Assembly: GCA_000017645.1 (NCBI GenBank)
Contig: CP000781.1
Location: 1,640,001-1,704,000, forward strand
Source: Xanthobacter autotrophicus Py2
GTDB lineage: Bacteria > Pseudomonadota > Alphaproteobacteria > Rhizobiales > Xanthobacteraceae
Direction: 5' to 3'
DNA length: 64,000 bases
Numbering within the stretch: position 1 is the first letter of the stretch; each line of letters opens with the position of its first letter. Below are positions 54,217 to 63,547 of this stretch, in pieces. The notes below the pieces were generated by a model that was given only the letters and a program-made list of their open reading frames with translations, made no database searches and was not told the DNA's origin. A program made the translations under genes and the position numbers.

Positions 54217-55053
54217 CTAGCGCTGATCTAAAGTGGCGTTGAAAAACGGGGGCTGCGGCGCGGTCTCCACCAGGGCGGCGTGAAGCGTGGGGCCGGCGCA
54301 GAGCAGCGCGGGGTGGCGCGGCTCCGGCGCGTTGTAGGTGAGCGGGGTGCCGTCGCGGGTGGTCAGGAGGCCGTGGGCCTCGTGCACGATGAGGTCGGCG
54401 GCGGCCAGATCCCAGTCATTGCTGTTGCCGGCGGCGAAGGCGACATCGATCTCGCCGGTGGCGACGCGGGCGAGGCGCAATGCCAGCGAGCGCACGCGCG
54501 GCAGGCGCTCCACCGCCGCACGGCGGGCGAGGGCGTCCAGATCGGCAGGGGGGCCGGCCACCCGGGCGCCGTCGAGGGTGTGGCGCGGCGCCACCTTGAG
54601 GGGGGCGCCATTGAGCATGGCGCCACGGCCGGCCTCGGCGGTGAACAGCTCCCCGGTGGCGGGCGCGAACAGGGCGGCGAGGACCGGCCGGCCCTCTTCC
54701 ACCAGCGCCACCGAGACCGCCCAGTCATGGCCGCCGGCCATGAAGCCGCGGGTGCCGTCGATGGGGTCCACCACCCACAGCCGGCGGGTGCCGAGGCGGG
54801 CCGGGCCGTCGGCGGATTCCTCGGAAAGCCAGCCGATGCCGGCATCCAGCGCGGTGAGGTGGCGGTGGAGGAAGGCATCCACCGCCATGTCCGCCTCGGT
54901 GACGGGGGAGTTGTTGTCCTTGGTCCAGGATTTCACGCCGGCCTGGAACATGGCGAGCGCGATCCCGCCCGCCGCCGTCACCGTTTCGGTGAGCTGGCGC
55001 GCCAGGGGGGCGGGGGCAGGCCCGTCGGGGCCGCGCGTGGGCTCGACGCTCAT
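54217..55053 (-). CDS. Inositol monophosphatase family protein, CysQ-like 3'(2'),5'-bisphosphate nucleotidase
   Basis: 278 residues from ATG 55053. The metal-site motifs are SEESADG-like WLSEESADGPARL, DPIDGTRGFMAGGHDWAVSV (the DPIDGT signature) and the C-terminal NDWDLAAADLIVHEAHGLL. This fits the CysQ group, which removes the 3'-phosphate from adenosine 3',5'-bisphosphate made in sulfate assimilation; inositol phosphate is the alternative. It is first gene of the conserved envelope cluster with DUF4170, DUF374, waaA and lpxK. The frame is open to 55107; ATG 55053 fits homologues better. Confidence 0.85.
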   Translation of the reverse strand: MSVEPTRGPDGPAPAPLARQLTETVTAAGGIALAMFQAGVKSWTKDNNSPVTEADMAVDAFLHRHLTALDAGIGWLSEESADGPARLGTRRLWVVDPIDGTRGFMAGGHDWAVSVALVEEGRPVLAALFAPATGELFTAEAGRGAMLNGAPLKVAPRHTLDGARVAGPPADLDALARRAAVERLPRVRSLALRLARVATGEIDVAFAAGNSNDWDLAAADLIVHEAHGLLTTRDGTPLTYNAPEPRHPALLCAGPTLHAALVETAPQPPFFNATLDQR

Positions 55054-55227
55054 GGGCCTGCCACATAGGGGCGTCGGCGCCCCGAGGCAAGGAGACTTGT
55101 GCTGCACTGCGTCAATGCGCGCCCCGCCGAGAGCGCTTTCCGCCCGCGCCGGCGCGGGGTGAACGCCCTGTCTGGTTGAGTTCGCGCCTTCTTCACGCGG
55201 AGCGGTGCCTACTTCGCTCGAAACGCC

Positions 55228-56172
55228 CTAAGGCAGGAGCGGCGCGAGCGTGTTGGGCACGAGCGTGTCGAGGGCAAGGCCCGCGAACAGGATCAGGCCG
55301 GCGTCACGGTTGGACTTGAACACGGCGAGGCAGCGGGCACCGTCGTCGATGTCGAGCCGGCGCACCTGCCCCGCCAGATGCAGGGCAAAGCCGATCAGGC
55401 CCATCACCGCGAATGGGCCCGACGGCACCGAAAGCAGGGCGATGCCGAACAGGACCACCACCAAAGTGTAGCAGAGCGCCACCACGAGCGCGGTGCCGCG
55501 GCCGAACAGCAGCGCGGTGGAACGCACGCCCGCAATGGCGTCGTCCTCCTTGTCCTGGTGAGCATAGATAGTGTCGTAGGCGAACACCCACAGCACGCAG
55601 CCGGCGAACAGCAGCAGGGCCGGATCGGTGATGGTGCGCATCACGCTGGCCCAGCCCATGAGCGCCCCCCACGAGAAGGCGATGCCCAGGATGAGCTGCG
55701 GCACCGAGGTGACGCGCTTCATCAAGGGGTAAATTGCCACCACGCCAAGGGAGGCGAGGCCGGTGATGATGGCGAAATGGGGCAGGGACAGCAGCACCGC
55801 GAGGCCGATCAGGGCCTGCGCCACCAGGAAGGCGAAGGCCGCCGGCACGCTCACGGCGCCGGAGGCGACGGGGCGGTTGCGGGTGCGCGCCACCTGCTGG
55901 TCGATCTTGCGGTCGAGGATGTCGTTCCATGTGCAGCCGGCGCCGCGCATGGCCACCGCGCCGATGGCGAACAGCACCAGCAGCCGGGGATCCGGATAGG
56001 GGGCATCGTCGGCGATGGCGGCGAGCGCGGTAGACCACCAGCACGGCAGCAGCAGCAGCCACGAGCCGATGGGCCGGTCCAGACGGGCAAGCCGCAGGTA
56101 GGGACGCACGCGCAGGGGTGCGAAACGATCTACCCAATTACCGCTGACGGCATCGGCGACGGGAGGGGTCAT
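55228..56172 (-). CDS. ubiA: 4-hydroxybenzoate polyprenyltransferase
   Basis: 314 residues with about eight to nine transmembrane helices. The prenyl-diphosphate-binding motifs are Asn-Asp-Ile-Leu-Asp (CTWNDILDRKIDQQVARTRN) and the second Asp-rich motif YAHQDKEDD. The early segment LRLARLDRPIGSWLLLLPCW is also typical. It attaches the polyprenyl tail to 4-hydroxybenzoate in ubiquinone synthesis, in the membrane. ATG 56172 has GAAGGGG upstream. Stands alone on the minus strand, 174 bp from the CysQ-like gene. Confidence 0.94.
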   Translation of the reverse strand: MTPPVADAVSGNWVDRFAPLRVRPYLRLARLDRPIGSWLLLLPCWWSTALAAIADDAPYPDPRLLVLFAIGAVAMRGAGCTWNDILDRKIDQQVARTRNRPVASGAVSVPAAFAFLVAQALIGLAVLLSLPHFAIITGLASLGVVAIYPLMKRVTSVPQLILGIAFSWGALMGWASVMRTITDPALLLFAGCVLWVFAYDTIYAHQDKEDDAIAGVRSTALLFGRGTALVVALCYTLVVVLFGIALLSVPSGPFAVMGLIGFALHLAGQVRRLDIDDGARCLAVFKSNRDAGLILFAGLALDTLVPNTLAPLLP

Positions 56173-56209
56173 CGCCCCTTCGCTGGAACTGGAAGGCAAT
56201 CCGGCAACC

Positions 56210-56698
56210 TCACTTCAGCGCGTTGCCGTTCAGCGTGTCGAACACGCCGCCACTCTTCTGCGAGCCGAGGCTGTAGCCGGTGGTGATGCCGAGCGCGCTC
56301 GACATGGAGCCCTGCGGCGGCGGCTTGGCGGCCCCGCCGCCGGGGGCGGCGCCACCATTGGCGGCGGCTTCGCAAATCTTGTTGCGAATCTCGACGGTCT
56401 TCTTGGCGCCCTTCGTGGCGTTGTCGACGGCCTGGGGCGGGATCTGGCACCAGTCCTTGTTGTCGCCCAGAAACTTCACCCACTTGCTCTCGGCGGTGGC
56501 ATAGGCGCGGAACAGCGGGCACAGGGTCTGCGGGTCGGCCTTCTTCTTGATGGCGGCCTGCAGGGCCTTGCCCTTTTCCTCCAGCTCGCCGCGCACGGAG
56601 GCGACATCGCTCTGGCAATCCGCCAGGGCGGCGCCTGTCGACAGCGCGGTCCCGACCAATATGGCCGACGTGGCGAATGCGAGCGTCAGTTTCTTCAT
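56210..56698 (-). CDS. Hypothetical exported Cys-containing protein
   Basis: 162 residues. Signal peptide MKKLTLAFATSAILVGTALS with a cleavage site near ALADCQ. The mature protein is Lys/Ala-rich and helical, with cysteines at LADCQSD, QTLCPLF, KDWCQIP and NKICEAA that could form two disulfides. A Gly/Ala/Pro-rich linker follows (GGAAPGGGAAKPPPQG). Short helical secreted proteins of this kind occur in relatives; no function known. GGAGGGG upstream supports ATG 56698. 37 bp before ubiA on the same strand, possibly one transcript. Confidence 0.72.
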   Translation of the reverse strand: MKKLTLAFATSAILVGTALSTGAALADCQSDVASVRGELEEKGKALQAAIKKKADPQTLCPLFRAYATAESKWVKFLGDNKDWCQIPPQAVDNATKGAKKTVEIRNKICEAAANGGAAPGGGAAKPPPQGSMSSALGITTGYSLGSQKSGGVFDTLNGNALK

Positions 56699-56853
56699 GA
56701 GGCCGAGCCCCTCCTCATTCCACCCCTGCGGAACCTTGTGGTGATATACACAGCCCAAAGATGGGGCAATATCGGGGCGGACGGCGAACAGAGCCTATCA
56801 TTCGTTCCCTAACGGAATTTTGCAGTCTGGCGTCGGAAGTCCTGTGGCAGCGC

Positions 56854-56882
56854 TTGACGTGCGGCCTGCGCATGGGTAGCTT
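56854..56882 (+). promoter_or_regulatory. Promoter of the ilv operon
   Basis: TTGACG at 56854-56859 and TAGCTT at 56877-56882 are separated by 17 bp, the ideal spacing. Transcription would begin near 56889, about 24 bases before the leader peptide start. Confidence 0.7.
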
Positions 56883-56912
56883 CGCGCAACTTTTGAAAGG
56901 GACGGCGCCGAC

Positions 56913-56969
56913 ATGCGCAAGATCGTTATTCTTCTCGTAGGGTGGCGCGCCACTTTTTGTCCAGCCTGA
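56913..56969 (+). CDS. ilvL: ilv leader peptide (18 residues)
   Basis: An 18-codon frame, ATG 56913 to TGA 56967-56969, reads M-R-K-I-V-I-L-L-V-G-W-R-A-T-F-C-P-A. AAAGGGA stands upstream. Six consecutive codons specify Ile, Val or Leu, the end products of the ilvBNC pathway and its leucine branch. A promoter lies 31 bp before it and a strong hairpin begins 27 bp after it, so it has the layout of a transcription-attenuation leader: ribosome stalling at Ile/Val/Leu codons would favour read-through into ilvB. Too short for standard gene callers. Confidence 0.8.
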   Translation: MRKIVILLVGWRATFCPA

Positions 56970-56995
56970 GGGCTGCGGCAGACGAGGTGGCGCGT

Positions 56996-57028
56996 GACGA
57001 GGGGCCTTCGGGCCCCTTCGTCGTTTCT
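56996..57028 (+). terminator. Attenuator hairpin before ilvB
   Basis: GACGA-GGGGCC (56996-57006), TTCG loop (57007-57010), then GGCCCC-T-TCGTC (57011-57022): 11 paired bases with one bulge, followed by GTTTCTG. Upstream, GGTGGCGCG occurs at 56941-56949 (inside the perfect palindrome GTGGCGCGCCAC, 56942-56953) and again at 56987-56995, offering alternative pairings for antitermination. The short T-tract makes it weaker than the classic enteric attenuator. Confidence 0.65.
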
Positions 57029-57169
57029 GAAGGGCCTCGGCCCTGAGGGCTTCGGCGTCCGGCACCGGCCGCCATTCGTGACCGAGATGCCGGCAAGGCC
57101 GGCGTTGATGCAGGATTTGCCGGCGTGAGCCCGGCGGGGCCGAAGGCGCCCCTGATGGAGTTGCAGACC

Positions 57170-58930
57170 ATGAGCATCCAGATGACCGGCGCCGAAATGG
57201 TGATGCGCGCCTTCGCCGACCAGGGGGTCGAGCATTTCTTCGGCTATCCGGGCGGGGCGGTGCTGCCGATCTATGACGCGCTGTTCCAGCAGAACGCCAT
57301 CGAGCACATCCTGGTGCGCCACGAGCAGGCGGCGGTCCATGCGGCGGAGGGCTATGCCCGCTCCTCCGGCAAGGTCGGCGTGGTGCTGGTCACCTCCGGC
57401 CCCGGCGCGACCAATGCGGTCACCGGCCTCACCGACGCGCTGATGGATTCGATTCCCCTCGTCTGCATCACCGGGCAGGTGGCGACCCACCTCATCGGCA
57501 ATGACGCGTTCCAGGAATGCGACACGGTGGGCATCACCCGGCCCTGCACCAAGCACAATTACCTCGTGCGCGACGTGAACGACCTCGCACGCGTGCTGCA
57601 CGAGGCCTTCTACGTGGCGCAGAACGGCCGGCCCGGCCCGGTGGTCGTCGACATTCCCAAGGATGTCCAGTTCGCCACCGGCACCTACATCGGCCGCGAG
57701 AACATCCAGCACAAGACCTACCGCCCCAAGCTGAAGGCCGAGGACGCGCAGATCTCCGCCGCGGTGGAGATGATCGCGGGCGCGAAGAAGCCGATCTTCT
57801 ACACCGGCGGCGGCGTCATCAATTCCGGGCCGGAGGCGAGCCGCCTGCTGCGCGAGCTGGCGCGCCTCACCGGCGTGCCGGTCACCTCGACGCTGATGGG
57901 CCTCGGCGCCTTCCCGGCGGCGAACCGGCAGTGGCTGGGCATGCTGGGCATGCACGGCACCTATGAAGCCAACATGGCCATGCACGATTGCGACGTGATG
58001 GTCTGCATCGGCGCGCGCTTCGACGACCGCATCACCGGCCGCCTCGACGCCTTCGCGCCGGGCTCGAAGAAGATCCACATCGACATCGATCCCTCCTCCA
58101 TCAACAAGAACGTGAAGGTGGACCTGCCCATCATCGGCGACTGCACCCGCGTGCTCGCCGACATGGTCGAGGCCTGGAACGCAAGGTCGCTGAAGATCGA
58201 CCAGCCGGCGCTCGCCGCCTGGTGGACGCAGATCGAGCGCTGGCGCTCGCGCAACTGCCTCGCCTATCGCCCGTCCGACGAGATCATCAAGCCGCAGTTC
58301 GCCATCGAGCGGCTGTACGAGGCGACCAAGGACAAGGACGTCTACATCTCCACGGAAGTGGGCCAGCACCAGATGTGGGCGGCGCAGTTCTTCCGCTTCG
58401 AGGAGCCGAACCGCTGGATGACCTCCGGCGGCCTCGGCACCATGGGCTACGGCCTGCCCGCCGCCATCGGCGCGCAGAAGGCCCACCCGAACGCGCTGTG
58501 CATCGACATCGCGGGCGAGGCCTCCATCCTCATGAACATGCAGGAGATGTCCACGGCGGTGCAGTTCGACCTGCCGGTGAAGATCTTCATCCTCAACAAC
58601 CGCTACATGGGCATGGTGCGCCAGTGGCAGGAACTGCTGCACGGCGGGCGCTATTCCCACTCCTATTCGGAAGCGCTGCCCGACTTCGTGAAGCTGGCCG
58701 ACGCCTACGGCGGCGTGGGCATCCGCTGCGAGAAGCCCGGCGACCTCGACGCGGCGATCCAGGAGATGATCAACGTGAAGCGGCCGGTGATCTTCGACTG
58801 CATCGTGGACCAGCAGGAGAATTGCTTCCCCATGATCCCGTCGGGCCGCGCCCACAACGAGATGATCCTCGGCGACATGGCCATCGACCTCGACGATGCC
58901 ATCACCGACGAGGGCAAGATGCTGGTCTGA
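57170..58930 (+). CDS. ilvB: Acetolactate synthase large subunit
   Basis: 586 residues from ATG 57170. It condenses pyruvate to acetolactate, or with 2-oxobutyrate to acetohydroxybutyrate, using thiamine diphosphate and FAD. Landmarks: FFGYPGGAVLPIYDAL, HEQAAVHAAEGYARSSGKVG (catalytic Glu), GPGATNAVTGLTDALMDSIP, and the ThDP site IDIAGEASILMNMQEMSTAV with ILNNRYMGMVRQWQE. Possible earlier starts are 57125 and 57155; GGAG nine bases before 57170 supports the one given. Preceded by the leader/attenuator; ilvN follows after an unusually long 246-bp gap. Confidence 0.95.
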   Translation: MSIQMTGAEMVMRAFADQGVEHFFGYPGGAVLPIYDALFQQNAIEHILVRHEQAAVHAAEGYARSSGKVGVVLVTSGPGATNAVTGLTDALMDSIPLVCITGQVATHLIGNDAFQECDTVGITRPCTKHNYLVRDVNDLARVLHEAFYVAQNGRPGPVVVDIPKDVQFATGTYIGRENIQHKTYRPKLKAEDAQISAAVEMIAGAKKPIFYTGGGVINSGPEASRLLRELARLTGVPVTSTLMGLGAFPAANRQWLGMLGMHGTYEANMAMHDCDVMVCIGARFDDRITGRLDAFAPGSKKIHIDIDPSSINKNVKVDLPIIGDCTRVLADMVEAWNARSLKIDQPALAAWWTQIERWRSRNCLAYRPSDEIIKPQFAIERLYEATKDKDVYISTEVGQHQMWAAQFFRFEEPNRWMTSGGLGTMGYGLPAAIGAQKAHPNALCIDIAGEASILMNMQEMSTAVQFDLPVKIFILNNRYMGMVRQWQELLHGGRYSHSYSEALPDFVKLADAYGGVGIRCEKPGDLDAAIQEMINVKRPVIFDCIVDQQENCFPMIPSGRAHNEMILGDMAIDLDDAITDEGKMLV

Positions 58931-58977
58931 GGCACGGTCGCGAGCGGGGCGGCACGCGCTGACACGCGCCGCTCTTG

Positions 58978-59141
58978 CCCCTCTCCCGCTCGCGGGGGAG
59001 GGGCGGGGCGGGCGCAGACCCTGTTCGCCACGGCAAGTGGCTCGGCACCGTGTCTTGCCGCGCCATCCTCCCCGCCGACCCGGTTGCATCCGTCCCGGCC
59101 GCTGACAGCCCCCTCTGGCCCTCCCCGCTTGCGGGAGAGGG
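58978..59141. repeat. Two copies of a CTCCCGC-GCGGGAG palindrome between ilvB and ilvN
   Basis: Hairpin 1 pairs 58978-58989 with 58992-59003 (12 bp, one G-T). Hairpin 2 pairs 59119-59128 with 59131-59141 (one bulge). Both are built around C-CCGC-TCG/TTG-GCGGG with flanking CTC/GAG, a short palindrome scattered in many alphaproteobacterial genomes. They lie inside the operon, so they may affect ilvB/ilvN expression ratio. Confidence 0.7.
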
Positions 59142-59176
59142 AATTCCGCCGACACCTTTCCTTCAGAGCCCCTTCC

Positions 59177-60879
<1,703 letters not shown>

Positions 60880-60942
60880 GGTATTTAAGTGTGTCTTAGA
60901 ATTTAGAGTTCGTTAGGTAATTGATAACGTCGCCCTGCTAAG

Positions 60943-60982
60943 CTCTTCCAGCAAAAGACGCTCTCTTCCAGCAAAAGACGCT
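60943..60982. repeat. 20-bp perfect tandem duplication before brnT
   Basis: CTCTTCCAGCAAAAGACGCT occurs at 60943-60962 and again at 60963-60982 with no difference. It begins about 50 bp before the brnT ATG, in a region clearly richer in A and T than the neighbourhood, so it could be the operator of the toxin-antitoxin pair or a recent duplication. Confidence 0.9.
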
Positions 60983-60995
60983 AAAGAGTTTCAAA

Positions 60996-61289
60996 ATGGG
61001 CGAGACCGACGACCTCGAATGGGATGACGGCAAGGACGCGGCAAACCGTGTGAAGCACGGTTTGCCGCTGTCCATTGCGGGCCGCCTGTTCGACGGGAGG
61101 CCACGCCTCGACCGACAGTCGATCAAGCCGCCGCAGACCGAGCTTCGCTTTGAGACCTTCGCTGCCATCGGCGAAGATGTGTTATTGTATATATGGACAT
61201 GGCGGCGCGGAAAGCGGCGCGCCATTTCCCTGCGAATGGCGAAGCGGAGCGAGCGGCGTGCCTACCAAGAAGCAATTGGAGGAAGCTGA
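60996..61289 (+). CDS. brnT: BrnT family ribonuclease toxin
   Basis: 97 residues matching BrnT: LEWDDGKDAANRVKHGLPLS (the E-W-D-x-x-K-x-x-x-N-x-x-K-H-G signature), RPRLDRQSIKPPQTELRFET, and the C-terminal RRGKRRAISLRMAKRSERRA that carries the family Arg residues. It should be a RelE-fold RNase that blocks translation unless bound by its antitoxin. ATG 60996 follows AAAGAG. The antitoxin gene overlaps its 3' end by 32 bases. The region is less GC-rich than its surroundings, consistent with mobility. Confidence 0.88.
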   Translation: MGETDDLEWDDGKDAANRVKHGLPLSIAGRLFDGRPRLDRQSIKPPQTELRFETFAAIGEDVLLYIWTWRRGKRRAISLRMAKRSERRAYQEAIGGS

Positions 61290-61467
61290 CCGGGCGATCA
61301 GGGAGGTCGACTGGAAGAAGCTCCGCGCCATGTCTGACGAGGAAATCATTGCCGCTGCAAAGGCAGATCCGGACAGCGCCCTTCCTACCGACGAGGAACT
61401 TGCCGAGTTCGATCTCGTCATTCCTGCCAAAAGCCGGCGCAAGCCGCCGAAGGAAGCGGCCGAATAG
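61258..61467 (+). CDS. brnA: BrnA-like antitoxin, short form
   Basis: 69 residues from GTG 61258 (GGAG eight bases upstream), overlapping brnT. The helical N-terminus (KKQLEEADRAIREVDWKKLR, AMSDEEIIAAAKADPDSALP) leads to TDEELAEFDLVIPAKSRRKP, which resembles the toxin-binding part of BrnA. It then ends in KEAAE. The C-terminal DNA-binding ribbon-helix domain (about 40 residues in usual BrnA) is absent, and no other frame after the stop restores it. Pairing with brnT makes the antitoxin role likely; autoregulation through this protein is doubtful. Confidence 0.72.
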   Translation: MPTKKQLEEADRAIREVDWKKLRAMSDEEIIAAAKADPDSALPTDEELAEFDLVIPAKSRRKPPKEAAE

Positions 61468-61580
61468 GCTGGGGCGCCATTGCCCCACGCGCTGGCAGGT
61501 GCGGATGGCGGCAGCGCCCCCGTGAGGCGACCGCCTTAAAGCTCTCCTCGCACCCCGATCCCCCGCCCGGGTTTCCCGCC

Positions 61581-62057
61581 TCACCGCGTCCCGTAGGCCA
61601 TATAGCGAACGATGCGCCAGACGCCGTCCGGATCGCGGCGGAAGACGTCGAGGCCCTGCTCCGCCCAGCTCTCGCCCTTGTCGGAACTTCCCAGCGTGGA
61701 TGTCCAGGTGAGGCGCACCGCAGCCATGTCGCCGGACACCAGGATGTCGTGGATGGCCACCGCGTAGGTGAGCCGGCTGTCCGGCTTTGCCAGCGCCGCT
61801 TTCAGGCGGGCACACACCGAGGCCTTGTCGCCCACCGGGGCGGTTTCCACGTCCGATTGCAGGTCGTCGGCGAAGAGGTCGCAGACGCGGCTGGCGTCGC
61901 CCGCATTGAACGCCTCGGCCCAGCCCGTGAGGCGGGCGCGGATCGCGGCGGCGTCGGAGGCCTGGGCGGCCTCGCCGGCTCCTGCGGTTCGCAACGGCAT
62001 TGCCAAGGCCAGGGCAAGCGCCACCGAAGCGAGAGGCAGGGCGGCGTGGCGCGTCAT
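61581..62057 (-). CDS. Exported NTF2-like (SnoaL/DUF4440) protein
   Basis: 158 residues. Signal peptide PLASVALALALAMPLRTAG followed by an NTF2-like fold: AAIRARLTGWAEAFNAGDAS, RVCDLFADDLQSDVETAP, ILVSGDMAAVRLTWTSTLG and GLDVFRRDPDGVWRIVRYMA. The W-A-E-A-F-N-A-G-D start is the family hallmark. Such proteins are small ligand-binding pockets or minor enzymes; ligand unknown. The second of two ATGs (62057) has GGAG upstream and is preferred to 62069. Possibly last in an operon with the cupin and hydrolase genes. Confidence 0.78.
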   Translation of the reverse strand: MTRHAALPLASVALALALAMPLRTAGAGEAAQASDAAAIRARLTGWAEAFNAGDASRVCDLFADDLQSDVETAPVGDKASVCARLKAALAKPDSRLTYAVAIHDILVSGDMAAVRLTWTSTLGSSDKGESWAEQGLDVFRRDPDGVWRIVRYMAYGTR

Positions 62058-62143
62058 GGGGCTCTCCATGCTGGCCCGATTCCAGCGGGCGCAGGCCCGT
62101 CCGGCTCAAGGTCGCGGCGAGGATAGCGTGGCCGCTGCCGGCC

Positions 62144-62755
62144 TCAATCCACGATCTGGGTCTGGATGGTGAGGATGTCGTAGGCCGGCGCTTCGGGCGG
62201 GTTGGCGTAGAGGCTGGTGAAGGCATCGGCGCCGCCATCCGCCGTGATGGCGCGGCGCGCGAGACCGCCGATTTCCCCGCCATAGACCTGGATGGCGATG
62301 GCGACCTCCGCTTCCGAGGCGTTGGCGATCTTCAGTCCGTCGCCGCCCTTGGGCGAGAAGGTTTCCACCGCCCCCGCCGCCAGTGCCTTCACCGGCGCGC
62401 GGGGCTCGGGAGCGGCGCCGTCCGGCAGGGCGAAGCGCTGGCGCTGGAGGGTACCGCGCAGCACGCCGCAAATCTCCCAGAACGGCTCCTGGCACAGGGG
62501 CAGGTCGGCGCCGCCCGACAGCACCGTGGCGACCACGGTGAAGCGCTCCATGCCGTCCGCGTAAAGCTGGTACTGGCGGAACGGTGCATCCCCGGCCGTG
62601 GCGAACACGCCCGGCAGCCAGTCGTCGGTGGCGACGAGGCGGCCCATGAGGTCGGCGCCGATCATGAGGATCTCGCGCGGGTCGTCCGCCAGCTCCACCA
62701 TGGACTGGATGTCCCAGATGAAGCGCTTGAGGGCGGGCGGAACGGGTTCGGTCAC
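62144..62755 (-). CDS. Cysteine dioxygenase-like cupin lacking the metal ligands
   Basis: 203 residues. The layout follows bacterial cysteine/thiol dioxygenases: helical N-terminus, then QYQLYADGMERFTVVATVLS, FWEICGVLRGTLQRQRF (equivalent to the W-G-x-x-G-V-L-x-G strand), ETFSPKGGDGLKIAN and IAIQVYGGEIGGLARRAI. The three iron-binding His of the family (H-D-H before the W and the H in G-D-I-H) correspond here to Cys88, Glu90 and Leu141, judged by alignment from memory. It is therefore probably not an iron-dependent thiol dioxygenase. 21 bp after the hydrolase gene, so co-transcribed. Function unknown. Confidence 0.7.
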   Translation of the reverse strand: MTEPVPPALKRFIWDIQSMVELADDPREILMIGADLMGRLVATDDWLPGVFATAGDAPFRQYQLYADGMERFTVVATVLSGGADLPLCQEPFWEICGVLRGTLQRQRFALPDGAAPEPRAPVKALAAGAVETFSPKGGDGLKIANASEAEVAIAIQVYGGEIGGLARRAITADGGADAFTSLYANPPEAPAYDILTIQTQIVD

Positions 62756-62776
62756 GGGCGGGTCCTCGCGGCGGCT

Positions 62777-63547
62777 TCAGTGGTCGCGGTCATCGTGGTC
62801 GTGGTCATGATCGTCGTGGTCATGATCGTCATGGCCGGCCTTCGCGGCGGGGGCTTTCACCAGCGTGGCGGCCAGCACCGTGCCGGCGGCGAGGATGCCG
62901 TCGTCGTCGATGGCGTGGCCCAGGCCCGGCCGGCGCATGCTTTTCGCCGGCACGCCCAGCGCCTTCAGCCGCTCGCGGGTGGCGACCATCTGGTCGAAGG
63001 GAACGATTGAATCCTCCTCGCCATGGATCAGCAGCACCGGAGGCCGGGCGCGAATCTCGCCGGCCAGATCGTCCGCCTCCGGCAGCGCGCCGCAGAAGCC
63101 GATGATGAGGGCGGGAGAGGCGGCGCGGCGCAGCCCCACATGGAGCGCCAGCATGGCCCCCTGCGAGAAGCCCACCAGAGCAAGATGACTGTCGGGCAGT
63201 CGCCGCTCGGCCAGCATGCGGTCGAGAAAGGCGTCGAGCCACGGCCCGGTGGTGGCGAGGCCTTCGGAAATGGCTTCCGGCGTCAGGGCGTCGGAGGCAA
63301 ACCAGCGCCGGCCGCCGCCCTCGGCGGGGAAGGGGGCCTCGGCGGCGAGGAAGTCGGCCTTGGGCATTTCGGGCGCCCAGTTTAGGGCGAGGTCGATCAC
63401 CCTCTGCCCGTCGGCGCCTTCTTCATGTAGCAGCACCACCAGCCATGCCGGCTTGCCGCAGGACAGGGCCGCGATCTTCGGCCCCGCGACGATGGGCAGA
63501 TCAGTTGGCAACTCGGTGCCGGCGGCGGGTGCGACGTGCGTGGTCAT
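62777..63547 (-). CDS. Carboxylesterase/phospholipase-type hydrolase with His/Asp-rich tail
   Basis: 256 residues. The alpha/beta hydrolase fold has the nucleophile elbow Gly-Phe-Ser-Gln-Gly in LALVGFSQGAMLALHV, the catalytic Asp in LIHGEEDSIVPFDQ and the His in RPGLGHAIDDD. This is the carboxylesterase/LypA group (Abhydrolase_2). The core ends near residue 235; the last 19 residues are GHDDHDHDDHDHDHDDRDH, seven His and ten Asp, a likely metal-binding tail. The DNA there is a simple repeat. Cytoplasmic, no signal. First of a pair with the cupin-like gene. Confidence 0.82.
   Translation of the reverse strand: MTTHVAPAAGTELPTDLPIVAGPKIAALSCGKPAWLVVLLHEEGADGQRVIDLALNWAPEMPKADFLAAEAPFPAEGGGRRWFASDALTPEAISEGLATTGPWLDAFLDRMLAERRLPDSHLALVGFSQGAMLALHVGLRRAASPALIIGFCGALPEADDLAGEIRARPPVLLIHGEEDSIVPFDQMVATRERLKALGVPAKSMRRPGLGHAIDDDGILAAGTVLAATLVKAPAAKAGHDDHDHDDHDHDHDDRDH

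Noticed and set aside
60880..61580. Genomic island after ilvC
   Set aside because: Only the two brnTA genes and a 20-bp duplication are unusual; there is no integrase, tRNA or flanking direct repeat to define an island.
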